Assembly (NCBI GenBank): GCA_052387235.1
Contig: JBQTJJ010000076.1
Location: 1 to 44,147 of the forward strand
Origin: JBQTJJ01 sp052387235
Lineage (GTDB): Bacteria > Actinomycetota > Acidimicrobiia > Acidimicrobiales > GCA-2861595
Direction: 5' to 3'
DNA: 44,147 bases
The notes beneath the pieces are model-generated. The model was given only the letters and a program-made list of their open reading frames with translations, did no database searches and had not been told where the DNA came from. The position numbers and the translations under genes were made by a program. Positions 24,501 through 31,849 of this stretch are shown here, piece after piece (the first letter of the stretch is position 1; every line of letters starts with the position of its first letter).

Positions 24501-25531
24501 TCCAGCACTCCGAGGGAGATGAAGTCGGCGTAGAAGAGGCCGAGGGCGAGCGCGGTGCAGAGGCCGGCGAGGATCCAGAACCGCACGATCACGGTGACCT
24601 CGGGCCAGCCCGCCAGCTCGAAGTGGTGGTGGATGGGCGCCATCCGGAAGACCCGGCGGTGGAACAGCTGGAAGCTGGCCACCTGGATGATCACCGACAG
24701 CGTCTCCAGCACGTAAAGGCCGCCCACCACCGGCAGCAGCAGGTGGAGGTTCATCACCAGGGCGAAGGCGGCCAGCCCGGCCCCGATGGCCAGCGACCCG
24801 GTGTCGCCCATGAAGATGCGGGCCGGGGCCGCGTTCCACCACAGGAAGCCGGTGCAGGCACCGGTGAGGGCCACGGCCAGCACGGCCAGGTCGAGGGCCT
24901 GGGGCACCTGGTAGGTGCCGAAGTGGCGGAACTGCCAGAAGCCGATGATGGCGAAGGCCGAGAAGGCGAATGTGGCCGAGCCGGCGGCCAGGCCGTCGAG
25001 GCCGTCGGTGAGGTTCACGGCGTTGGACGTGCCGATGATGAGCATCACGGCCCAGACGACCCAGAGCACGGGCCCGAGGTCGAGGCCGATCGAGTCCCAC
25101 CGGGTGAACGAGATGTCGGTCTTCACGTCGGCGAAGTGCAGGGCCAGCACGGCGAAGCCGACCGCCACCACCAGCTGGCCCACGATCTTGGTCTTCTTGG
25201 TGAGGCCCAGGCTGCGCTGGTGGCGAACCTTGATCCAGTCGTCCAGGGCCCCCACCGCCGCCGCGCCGGCGACCGAGAGGGCCACCAGCAGCCCGCCCCA
25301 GGTGAAGATGGCCTCACCCCGCAGGTGGCCGGCCAGGTAGCCGGCCAGGGCGCCGGCCACGATCATCACCCCGCCCATGGTGGGGGTCCCGGCCTTGGTG
25401 AAGTGGCCCTGGGGCCCGTCGTCGCGGATCTGCTGGCCGATGCCGCGCGCGTGGAGCCACCCGATGAGCAGGGGGGTCCCCACCAGCGCCACCAGCAGGG
25501 CGACGCCGCCCGCCACCAGGAGGTCGATCAT
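24497..25531 (-). CDS. mraY: phospho-MurNAc-pentapeptide transferase
   Basis: 344 residues with about ten transmembrane helices. Catalytic motifs are LDDWIKVRHQRSLGLTKKTK (Asp97, Asp98), NAVNLTDGLDGLA, FMGDTGSLAIG and the cytoplasmic APIHHHFELAGW histidine loop. MraY makes lipid I from UDP-MurNAc-pentapeptide and undecaprenyl phosphate. Its ATG overlaps the murE stop (ATGA), leaving no place for the murF gene that usually separates them. Confidence 0.97.
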   Translation of the reverse strand: MIDLLVAGGVALLVALVGTPLLIGWLHARGIGQQIRDDGPQGHFTKAGTPTMGGVMIVAGALAGYLAGHLRGEAIFTWGGLLVALSVAGAAAVGALDDWIKVRHQRSLGLTKKTKIVGQLVVAVGFAVLALHFADVKTDISFTRWDSIGLDLGPVLWVVWAVMLIIGTSNAVNLTDGLDGLAAGSATFAFSAFAIIGFWQFRHFGTYQVPQALDLAVLAVALTGACTGFLWWNAAPARIFMGDTGSLAIGAGLAAFALVMNLHLLLPVVGGLYVLETLSVIIQVASFQLFHRRVFRMAPIHHHFELAGWPEVTVIVRFWILAGLCTALALGLFYADFISLGVLD

Positions 25532-26958
25532 GCCCGGCCCCCGGCCCCCCGGCCCGCCACCGCCGCCTCCGCCGCCGACCTGGCCACGGCCCGGTCGTCG
25601 AAGGGCTCGGTGCGGCCGCCCGCCGTCTGGCCCTTCTCGTGGCCCTTGCCGGCCACCACCACCACGTCGCCGGGCCGGGCCTCCGCCGCGGCCAGGCCGA
25701 TGGCGGTCCTGCGGTCCGGCTCCACCACCAGGGCGCGGGCCCCGCCGGCGCCGGCCCGCACGTCGTCGAGGATGGCGGCGGGATCCTCGCCCCTCGGGTT
25801 GTCGGAGGTGAGCACCACCACGTCGGCCAGCCGGGCCGCCACCCCGCCCATCAGCGGGCGCTTGCCCCGGTCCCGCTCCCCGCCGCAGCCGAACACCACC
25901 AGCACCCGGCCGCCGTCGCCGGCCTCTTCCCGCGCCGCCGCGAGCAGCTCCTCCAGGGCGGCGGGGGTGTGGGCGTAGTCCACTAGGACGGCGTAGGGCT
26001 GGCCGGCGTCGATGCGCTCGTAGCGGCCCGGGATGCCGGGGAACGACGACAGGCCGGTGGCCACGGCCGCGGCCGGGACGCCGAGGACGCGGGCCATGGT
26101 GGCGGCGCACACGGCGTTGGAGGCGTTGAACCGGCCCCCGAGGGGCAGCTCCACCGCCTCCCCCTCCCACCGGAAGCGGGCGCCCCACGGGCCGGTGGCG
26201 AGGCCGGCGGCATCGGCCAGCGAGTACGGCACCAGGGCCAGGCCGCCCGCCTCCTCCAGCAGGCGCCGGCCCCAGGCGTCATCGGCGTTGACCACGCCCA
26301 CCGGCGCCCGGGCCGGGTCGAACAGCGACGCCTTGGCCCGGAAGTACGACTCCATGTCGCCGTGGGTGTTCAGGTGCTCCTGGCTCAGGTTGGTGAAGGC
26401 CACCACGGCGAAGCGCGTCCCGTCGACGCGGTGCTGGGCCAGGGCGTCCGACGACACCTCGAGGGCCACCGCCTCCGCCCCCTCCTCGAGGTGGCGGGCC
26501 AGCGCCGCCTGCAGGTCCGGCGCCTCCGGCGTGGTGCGGGGGCCGTCCAGGGTGCCGATCACGCCGGTGGGCCGGCCCGAGGCCCGCAGGACGGCGGCCA
26601 GCAGGTGGGTGACGGTGGTCTTGCCGTTGGTGCCGGTGACGCCGGCCACGGCCAGGCGGGCCGAGGGGTGGCCGAAGAAGGCGGCCGACACCGGGCCCAG
26701 GGCCCGGCGGGTGCTGGCCACCCGGACCTGGGGCACCCCGAGGGGCAGGATGCGCTCGCACAGCAGGGCGGAGGCGCCGGCGGCCACGGCCCCGGCGGCA
26801 TGGTCGTGGCCGTCGGTGGCGGCGCCCGGCACGCAGCAGAACAGGGCCCGGGGAGCGACGCGGCGCGAGTCGTACGCGACGGCGTCGACGACCACCGGGC
26901 CGGTGTCGCCGCGCCGCTCCAGCACCTGGACGTCGCCCAGCAGTCGGTCGAGCCGCAT
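25528..26958 (-). CDS. murE: UDP-MurNAc-tripeptide ligase, meso-DAP type
   Basis: 476 residues from ATG at 26958. The ATP loop is GVTGTNGKTTVTHLL (residues 106-120); other motifs are TTPEAPDLQAAL, LEVSSDALAQHRVDGTRF, FTNLSQEHLNTHGDMESYF, RFNASNAVCAA, DYAHTPAALEELL and GCGGERDRGKRPLM. TSDNPRGEDP (Asp386-Arg389) is the DNPR signature for adding meso-diaminopimelate. It ends without a MurF domain, so it is not a MurE-MurF fusion. It lies 14 bases after ftsI. Confidence 0.97.
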   Translation of the reverse strand: MRLDRLLGDVQVLERRGDTGPVVVDAVAYDSRRVAPRALFCCVPGAATDGHDHAAGAVAAGASALLCERILPLGVPQVRVASTRRALGPVSAAFFGHPSARLAVAGVTGTNGKTTVTHLLAAVLRASGRPTGVIGTLDGPRTTPEAPDLQAALARHLEEGAEAVALEVSSDALAQHRVDGTRFAVVAFTNLSQEHLNTHGDMESYFRAKASLFDPARAPVGVVNADDAWGRRLLEEAGGLALVPYSLADAAGLATGPWGARFRWEGEAVELPLGGRFNASNAVCAATMARVLGVPAAAVATGLSSFPGIPGRYERIDAGQPYAVLVDYAHTPAALEELLAAAREEAGDGGRVLVVFGCGGERDRGKRPLMGGVAARLADVVVLTSDNPRGEDPAAILDDVRAGAGGARALVVEPDRRTAIGLAAAEARPGDVVVVAGKGHEKGQTAGGRTEPFDDRAVARSAAEAAVAGRGAGGRA

Positions 26959-26972
26959 GGAGCGCGTGGTCC

Positions 26973-28985
26973 TTACGGGGTCGGCGGGCGGGACGCCGGC
27001 AGCGTAGTGGTGGGCACGGGGATGCCCCCGCCGTCCTGGCCCGCCCCGCCCGCCGCCTCCGGCGACACCCTGGGCACCTCGGCCGCCACCGCCGGCTTCA
27101 CGTCGGGGGGCGGGGGCGGCACCGACAGCTGGCGCAGCCCGTACCGGGCGATCTGGGCGAACACCGGCGCCGCCACCAGGCCGCCGTAGATCGGGGTGGG
27201 CTCGTCGAGCACCACGATGACAGTGAGCTCGGGGCGCTCGGCCGGCACGAAGCCCGCGAAGCTGGACACGTAGGCGCCGGCCTGGTACCCCCGCCGGCCC
27301 TCGATGGGCTTGCGGGCCGTGCCCGTCTTGCCGGCGACGGTGTAGCCGTCCACCGCGGCCAGGGTCCCGGTCCCGACCCGGACGACCTCGCTCAGCATGG
27401 CCGTGACCTGCTGGGCCGTCCTGGTCGACACCACCTGGCGCCGCTCCGACGGCGGGGTGGGACGGCGCCGGCCGCCGGCGTCCACCGTCGCCTTCACCAG
27501 CTTGGGCGCGACCCAGGTACCGCCGTTGGCCACCGCGTTGTAGGCGCCCAGCATCTGCATGGCCGTCACCGACAGGCCCTGGCCGATGGAGACGGTCCCG
27601 ATGGAGGTTCCCGACCACTTGGCGGGATCGAGCAGGATGCCGCGCGACTCGCCCGGGAAGCCCAGGCCGGTCTTGCTGCCGAAGCCGTACTCGCGGAGGT
27701 ACCTGTCGATGCGGGTCTTGCCCACCTGCTGGCCGATCATGATCGAGCCCACGTTGGAGGAGTTGGCCATCACGTCGGTGATCGACCACCTGGCCAGGGG
27801 ATGGGGGTCGTGCTCGGAGAAGACGTGGTCGGCGACCCTGATGGTCCCGGGGACGTCGAGCACCGTGTCGGGCCGTACGATCCCCTCCTCCAGCGCGGCC
27901 GAGATGGTGATGACCTTGTTCACCGACCCTGGCTCGAACACGTCGGTGACGGCGGCGTTCTTGGCCGACTGCCGGGGTGGCGCGCCGTCCTTGCCGGCGG
28001 TGAGGTTGGCCAGGGCCAGCACCTCGCCGGTGCGGGTGTGCATGACCACGGCCGTCCCGGCCTTGGAGTTGGACGACACGATCTGGGCGGCCAGGGCCCG
28101 CTCCGTCTCGTACTGGAGGGCCCGGTCGATGGTGAGCACCAGGTCCTCGCCCCGGGCCGAGGGCTGGATCCGGCGCACCCCGCCGGGGATGTCGCCGCCC
28201 CGGGCGTCGCGCTCCACGATCATCTTCCCGGGCCGGCCCTTCAGCCGGTCCTCGAACTGGGTCTCCACCCCGGAGAGGCCGTTGTTGTCGGTCCCCACCC
28301 GGCCGATGAGGGGCGCGGCCAGGTCGCCGGCCGGCAGGAAGCGCTCGGGTTCGTCGATCAGGTCGACGCCGGCCAGGTCGAGCGCTTTCACCTTCTCCGC
28401 CACCGCGTCGTCCACCTTGCGGGCCAGGTAGACGAAGCCGGCCTCGCGGGTCAGTCGGGTCTGCAGCGTGGCCACGTCGACGCCCACGATCGGCGCCAGG
28501 GCCGTCGCCGCGCCGAGCGGGTCGGTGACGAGGCGGGGGTCGGCGACGACGGTGGACTGGCGCACGGTGAGGGCCAGGTCCCGGCCCCTGCGGTCGAAGA
28601 TGGAGCCCCGGTCGGCGGGCAGGGCGACGGTGCGGATCCGCTGCGACTCGCCGAAGGCCGAGTACCGGTCGGCCTCCAGGCCCTGCACCTGCACCACGCG
28701 CCCGGCCAGGAGGAGGAACGCCGCCACCATGACGGCGGTGGTTGCGGCCAGGCGCCGGCGCGGGTTGTGGCCGCGGGCCCGGGGCCGGCCCCACCCGGAC
28801 GGGGGGGCGGGCGGGCGGGGCCGGCGGGCCCCGGGCGGGGTGGCGGTGGTGCGGACGCGACGGGGCGGGGTGGCGGTGGTGCGGACGCGACGGGGCGCGG
28901 TGGCGGTGGTGCGGACGCGACGGGGCGGGGTGGCGGCGCCGGCCGGTGCCCGCCGCGGGCGCGGCGCGCCGGGCGGCGGGGTCAC
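26973..28985 (-). CDS. ftsI: septal class B penicillin-binding protein FtsI (PbpB)
   Basis: 670 residues from GTG at 28985 (GTGA overlap with ftsL). The cytoplasmic N-terminus of about 78 residues is Arg/Pro-rich and contains three tandem PRRVRTTAT-type decapeptides (residues 21-50). One transmembrane helix (about 80-98) precedes the pedestal domain (PADRGSIFDRRGRDLA) and the transpeptidase domain with SVNK (Ser354 nucleophile), SSN (409-411) and KTG (553-555). The C-terminus is Pro-rich and has no PASTA repeats. It crosslinks septal peptidoglycan with FtsW. Confidence 0.97.
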   Translation of the reverse strand: MTPPPGAPRPRRAPAGAATPPRRVRTTATAPRRVRTTATPPRRVRTTATPPGARRPRPPAPPSGWGRPRARGHNPRRRLAATTAVMVAAFLLLAGRVVQVQGLEADRYSAFGESQRIRTVALPADRGSIFDRRGRDLALTVRQSTVVADPRLVTDPLGAATALAPIVGVDVATLQTRLTREAGFVYLARKVDDAVAEKVKALDLAGVDLIDEPERFLPAGDLAAPLIGRVGTDNNGLSGVETQFEDRLKGRPGKMIVERDARGGDIPGGVRRIQPSARGEDLVLTIDRALQYETERALAAQIVSSNSKAGTAVVMHTRTGEVLALANLTAGKDGAPPRQSAKNAAVTDVFEPGSVNKVITISAALEEGIVRPDTVLDVPGTIRVADHVFSEHDPHPLARWSITDVMANSSNVGSIMIGQQVGKTRIDRYLREYGFGSKTGLGFPGESRGILLDPAKWSGTSIGTVSIGQGLSVTAMQMLGAYNAVANGGTWVAPKLVKATVDAGGRRRPTPPSERRQVVSTRTAQQVTAMLSEVVRVGTGTLAAVDGYTVAGKTGTARKPIEGRRGYQAGAYVSSFAGFVPAERPELTVIVVLDEPTPIYGGLVAAPVFAQIARYGLRQLSVPPPPPDVKPAVAAEVPRVSPEAAGGAGQDGGGIPVPTTTLPASRPPTP
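28841..28930. repeat. 30-bp in-frame tandem repeat in ftsI, three copies
   Basis: Three consecutive 30-base units begin TGGCGGTGGTGCGGACGCGA; only the third copy of the segment after this differs by one base (28898, C for G). Parts of a further unit lie on both sides (28832-28840 and 28931-28936). The unit encodes ten residues, PRRVRTTAT(P/A), in the cytoplasmic tail. Confidence 0.95.
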
Positions 28986-29455
28986 GGGCGGCTCGCCAGC
29001 TCGCGCTTGACCGTGGACCAGTCGTCGGCCGCCGTCTCCCGGTCGGCATCGGCGCCGTCGTCGAGCCCGGACGCCGGGCCCACGGGCGACAGGTACGTGA
29101 CGCCCGGGGGCGGCACCATCCCGAGCCGCTCCTGGGCCGCGGCCACGATCCGGCCGGGCGACTCCAGCTCCGCCACCTGGAGGCGGAGCCGCTCGTAGCG
29201 CGCCTCCTCGGTGGCGGCCCGCTTCCGCAGCTCCTCCAGCTCGAACTGGCCCTGGGTGAGGGCCACGTGCGACGCCACCAGCCCGAACAGCGCCGCCGTC
29301 ACCACCACCAGCACGAGCACGGCGAGGAGGCGGGCCCGGGCCCGGCGACGGGCCGGCGACCGGCCGTCCCGCACCACGTGGAGCGGCGGCCGGCGCCGCC
29401 CCTCCCGCTCCGGGACGGCGGGGGTGAGGGCGTGCTCGGGCAGGATCGCGGTCAT
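28982..29455 (-). CDS. ftsL: cell division protein FtsL-like
   Basis: 157 residues. A basic cytoplasmic tail (about 1-42, with RRRARARL) is followed by one transmembrane helix (about 43-66, LLAVLVLVVVTAALFGLVASHVAL cut to size), a periplasmic coiled coil (about 67-108, QFELEELRKRAATEEARYER) and the septum-protein motif LESPGRIVAAAQERLGMVPP. FtsL forms the FtsQLB scaffold that activates FtsWI. The ATG overlaps the rsmH stop (ATGA) and the stop overlaps ftsI (GTGA). The call rests on topology and position, since FtsL sequences diverge widely. Confidence 0.88.
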   Translation of the reverse strand: MTAILPEHALTPAVPEREGRRRPPLHVVRDGRSPARRRARARLLAVLVLVVVTAALFGLVASHVALTQGQFELEELRKRAATEEARYERLRLQVAELESPGRIVAAAQERLGMVPPPGVTYLSPVGPASGLDDGADADRETAADDWSTVKRELASRP

Positions 29456-30420
29456 CGCGCTCCCCTCTCGTCGTCGTCGCGCTCGCCGTCACCCATCCGG
29501 GGAAGGCGCTCGGCCGCCCGCAGGCGGGCGCTCTCGGCTCGGGGGTTGGCGGCGACCTCGGCCGCCGACGGCTTCCGGGCGCCCCGGTTGAGCAGCCGCA
29601 CCAGGGGGACCGCGCCGCACACGCACGGCAGGCCGGGCGGGCACTCGCAGCCCCCGGTGGAGGCGTCCAGCAGCCGCGCCTTCACGATCCGGTCCTCGCC
29701 CGAGTGGTAGGCCAGCACGACCACCCGGCCGCCGGGCGCCAGCACGTCGACAGCGGCGTCCAACGCGGGGCCGAGGATGTCGAGCTCGGCGTTGACGGCG
29801 ATGCGCAGGGCCTGGAACACGGGCCGGGCCGGGTGGCCGCCGGTGCGCCGGGCCGGCGCGGGGATGGCGTCGCGGACCACCCCGGCCAGCTCCACCGTGG
29901 TGGTGAGCGGCCGGGCCGCCACGATGCGGCGGGCGATGCGGCGGGCGAAGCGGCGCTCACCGCTGGCCGCGATCATCCTCGCCAGCTCGGCCTCGGAGGC
30001 ACCGTTCACCACGTCGGCGGCGGTGCGGCGCTGGGACCGGTCCATGCGCATGTCCAGCGGGCCCTCGAAGCGGTAGGAGAACCCCCGCTCGGGCCGGTCG
30101 AACTGGGGCGAGCTGACGCCGAGGTCCAGCAGGACCGCGCTCACGGGCGCCGGCGCCAGCCGGGCCAGGCCGTCGAAGCGGGCGTGGTGCAGGGCCACGA
30201 CCCTCTCGCCGAAGGGGGCCAGGTTGGCGCCGGCCGCGGCCAGGGCGTCGGCGTCACGGTCGATGCCCACCAGGCGCAGCCCGGGGTGGGCGCCCAGGAG
30301 CGCGGCCGAGTGACCGCCGGCGCCCAGGGTGGCGTCGACGAGAACGCCATCGGGGACGCCGGCGATCAGCTCGACGATCTCGTCGACCATCACCGGGCGG
30401 TGCGCGAACTCCGGGGTCAT
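29452..30420 (-). CDS. rsmH: 16S rRNA (cytosine1402-N4)-methyltransferase
   Basis: 322 residues from ATG at 30420. Motifs are FAHRPVMVDEIVELI, the SAM site LVDATLGAGGHSAALL, ALHHARFDGLA, LLDLGVSSPQFDRPERGFSYRFEGPLDMRMD, ARRIVAARP, FQALRIAVNAELD and VLAYHSGEDRIVK. It modifies C1402 in the ribosomal P site. The frame is also open from an ATG at 30528, but the family N-terminus (HRPVM close to the start) favours 30420, which has AGGGG six bases upstream; that site lies inside a long inverted repeat. Confidence 0.96.
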   Translation of the reverse strand: MTPEFAHRPVMVDEIVELIAGVPDGVLVDATLGAGGHSAALLGAHPGLRLVGIDRDADALAAAGANLAPFGERVVALHHARFDGLARLAPAPVSAVLLDLGVSSPQFDRPERGFSYRFEGPLDMRMDRSQRRTAADVVNGASEAELARMIAASGERRFARRIARRIVAARPLTTTVELAGVVRDAIPAPARRTGGHPARPVFQALRIAVNAELDILGPALDAAVDVLAPGGRVVVLAYHSGEDRIVKARLLDASTGGCECPPGLPCVCGAVPLVRLLNRGARKPSAAEVAANPRAESARLRAAERLPRMGDGERDDDERGAR

Positions 30421-30422
30421 CC

Positions 30423-30524
30423 GCAGCCCCTCGACCGGTTCGGCACCGGCGGGGAACGTCCCCGGCCGGCAGAGCGGGAAGCATGCGGAGAGGGAATCTG
30501 CCGCCTGGCCGGTCGAAGGGCTGC
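30423..30524 (-). promoter_or_regulatory. long intercistronic hairpin covering the rsmH ribosome-binding site
   Basis: GCAGCCCCTCGACCGG (30423-30438) and CCGGTCGAAGGGCTGC (30509-30524) match as an inverted repeat at 15 of 16 positions. In the minus-strand mRNA the one difference is a U-G wobble, so 16 continuous pairs can form. A smaller hairpin is nested inside (about 30446-30469, GGGGA / TCCCC). The helix starts 12 bases after the mraZ stop and ends 2 bases before the rsmH ATG, burying its GAGGGG site. Confidence 0.6.
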
Positions 30525-30536
30525 GCATGGTCCTGG

Positions 30537-30953
30537 TCAGCTCGCCTCGATCAACGCCTCCTCGGTGGGCGCCAGCTTCTCGGCCCAGCGGGCCGGGTTC
30601 CACAGCTCGATCCGGTTGATGGCGCCCATCACCAGCACGCCGCTCTCGACGTCCAGCTGGGCGAACGTCCGCAGCGGCGGCGCGATGGCCACCCGGCCCT
30701 GCCGGTCCACCTCCGCCTCCTGGGTGCCGGCCGCCCACACCCGGGCCAGGTTGCGCTCGGCCGGGCCCAGGCCCTGCGACGCCTCCATGGCGGCCGACTG
30801 CAGCGCGAACTCGTCGGGGGTCCACAGGGCGAGGCAGCCCTGGTGGTACTGCGTCAGGTAGCCTCCCTGCTCGAAATGGGCACGGAACTTGGCCGGCAGG
30901 ATGACGCGCCCCTTGGGGTCGACCGAGTGCTCGAAGCGACCGTAGAACTTCAT
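30537..30953 (-). CDS. mraZ: transcriptional regulator MraZ
   Basis: 138 residues with two SpoVT/AbrB-like DNA-binding halves: FYGRFEHSVDPKGRVILPAKFR (about 3-24) and EAEVDRQGRVAIAPPLR (about 79-95), each carrying the DxxGR core. MraZ is a ring-shaped regulator that binds direct repeats upstream of its own operon and usually represses it. It is the first gene of the dcw cluster. The ATG at 30953 has only a distant GAGGAG upstream, so translation may be weak or structure-dependent. Confidence 0.97.
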   Translation of the reverse strand: MKFYGRFEHSVDPKGRVILPAKFRAHFEQGGYLTQYHQGCLALWTPDEFALQSAAMEASQGLGPAERNLARVWAAGTQEAEVDRQGRVAIAPPLRTFAQLDVESGVLVMGAINRIELWNPARWAEKLAPTEEALIEAS

Positions 30954-31025
30954 GACGAAAGGACGTGCTCCTCACCAAGGTGAACCACCGTGCTCCCTGC
31001 GGACCGGGATCCCCTCCCCTTCCCG

Positions 31026-31066
31026 CCACTTTGAGCCACCTTAAACCACCGGTGGGGCGAGGTCAA
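31026..31066 (-). promoter_or_regulatory. dcw cluster promoter with overlapping MraZ boxes
   Basis: On the minus strand the -35 is TTGACC (31066 to 31061), the spacer 17 bases and the -10 TAAGGT (31043 to 31038). Three GTGG boxes lie at exact 10-base spacing (complement CCAC at 31046-31049, 31036-31039, 31026-31029), two of them preceded by AAG or AAA. The middle box overlaps the -10. This is the array expected for MraZ, which binds repeats with about one-turn spacing. The predicted mraZ leader is roughly 78 bases. A dyad, TCACC-AA-GGTGA (30972-30983), lies in that leader. Confidence 0.8.
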
Positions 31067-31111
31067 CGCGCGATGGGCCCCGGCGTGCGGCGCTGAGGGC
31101 GACCAGGGTGC

Positions 31112-31140
31112 AGAAGACGGCCACCTGGTGGCCCTCTTCT
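31112..31140 (-). terminator. strong hairpin after the lipoate-ligase-like gene
   Basis: AGAAGA (31112-31117) and GGCCAC (31119-31124) pair with GTGGCC (31128-31133) and TCTTCT (31135-31140) around a 3-base loop, giving 12 pairs and one mismatch. It lies 22 bases beyond the stop at 31163 and would isolate the dcw promoter from upstream transcription. No T-run follows. Confidence 0.55.
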
Positions 31141-31162
31141 CCACTCTGAAGGCACAGTGCGG

Positions 31163-31849
31163 CTAGGGGAGGTGGGCCAGGAGGGCCGCCTCCACCTCGG
31201 CCGGCGCCCGGGCCGGCACGGCCAGCACCGCCGAGCCCAGGTCGGCCGCGGCCTCGGCCCGCTCGGCCGGCGCCGGCACGAGCAGGTCGATGAGCGGGGC
31301 CGGGTCCCAGGCCAGGGGGACGGCGCACTGGAACAGCGCGCCGTCCCGGGTCCGGCGCTGCGAGATGCCCACCGCCTTGCGGCCGGCGACGGTGACCTCG
31401 CCCGGGCCCAGGCCGGCGAAGCACACCAGCGCCGACCACCGCGTCCGGACCAGGCCGCCCCGGTGCACGGCGGCGCCGGCCAGGCCCAGGTCGGCCAGGG
31501 CCGCCGCCCACGCCTCGCCCAGCCACCAGGCGGCGCGGCCCACGTCGACCTGCCACAGCGGGTCCCCGGCCGGCACCACCACGTCGGCCCACACCACCCG
31601 GCCCGGCTCCACCAGCACCGCGCCCCCGCCGCTGCGCCGGCGCACGACCTCGATGGTCCCGCCGGCCGGCGGGGCCGGCTGGGTGGAGCCGAGGACCACG
31701 GCCGGCGCCGCCGCCTCGCACCAGGTGACGGACCGGGTGGACCAGTCCAGGTCCCGGCCGTGGAGCAGGCCGGCCGGGCCGCACAGGCGACGGGGCGTCC
31801 ACGCCGGCCGGGGTTCGGGCGGGCGCGGGGAGGGGGCCAGCGGGCTCAG
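31163..31849 (-). CDS. lipoate--protein ligase A-like (BPL/LplA/LipB family) protein
   Basis: 228 residues if begun at CTG 31849. Family motifs are VVLGSTQ, RRRSGGGAVLV (residues 70-80), VVWADVVVPAGDPLW, and GRKAVGISQRRTRDGALFQCAV with the expected catalytic Lys158. Relatives attach lipoyl or octanoyl groups, or biotin, to carrier domains; the exact substrate is open. No ATG, GTG or TTG occurs in frame between the HNH stop and residue 51. CTG 31849 makes a CTGA overlap with the HNH stop, parallel to the ATGA/GTGA/TTGA joints elsewhere. A GTG at residue 51 would delete the N-terminal strand. It is cotranscribed with the HNH gene. Confidence 0.75.
   Translation of the reverse strand: MSPLAPSPRPPEPRPAWTPRRLCGPAGLLHGRDLDWSTRSVTWCEAAAPAVVLGSTQPAPPAGGTIEVVRRRSGGGAVLVEPGRVVWADVVVPAGDPLWQVDVGRAAWWLGEAWAAALADLGLAGAAVHRGGLVRTRWSALVCFAGLGPGEVTVAGRKAVGISQRRTRDGALFQCAVPLAWDPAPLIDLLVPAPAERAEAAADLGSAVLAVPARAPAEVEAALLAHLP

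Noticed and set aside
25528..26958. MurE-MurF fusion as an explanation for missing murF
   Set aside because: The frame encodes 476 residues, the normal size of MurE alone, with one ATP loop.
28841..28930. CRISPR-like array
   Set aside because: The repeats are contiguous without spacers and lie in frame within ftsI.
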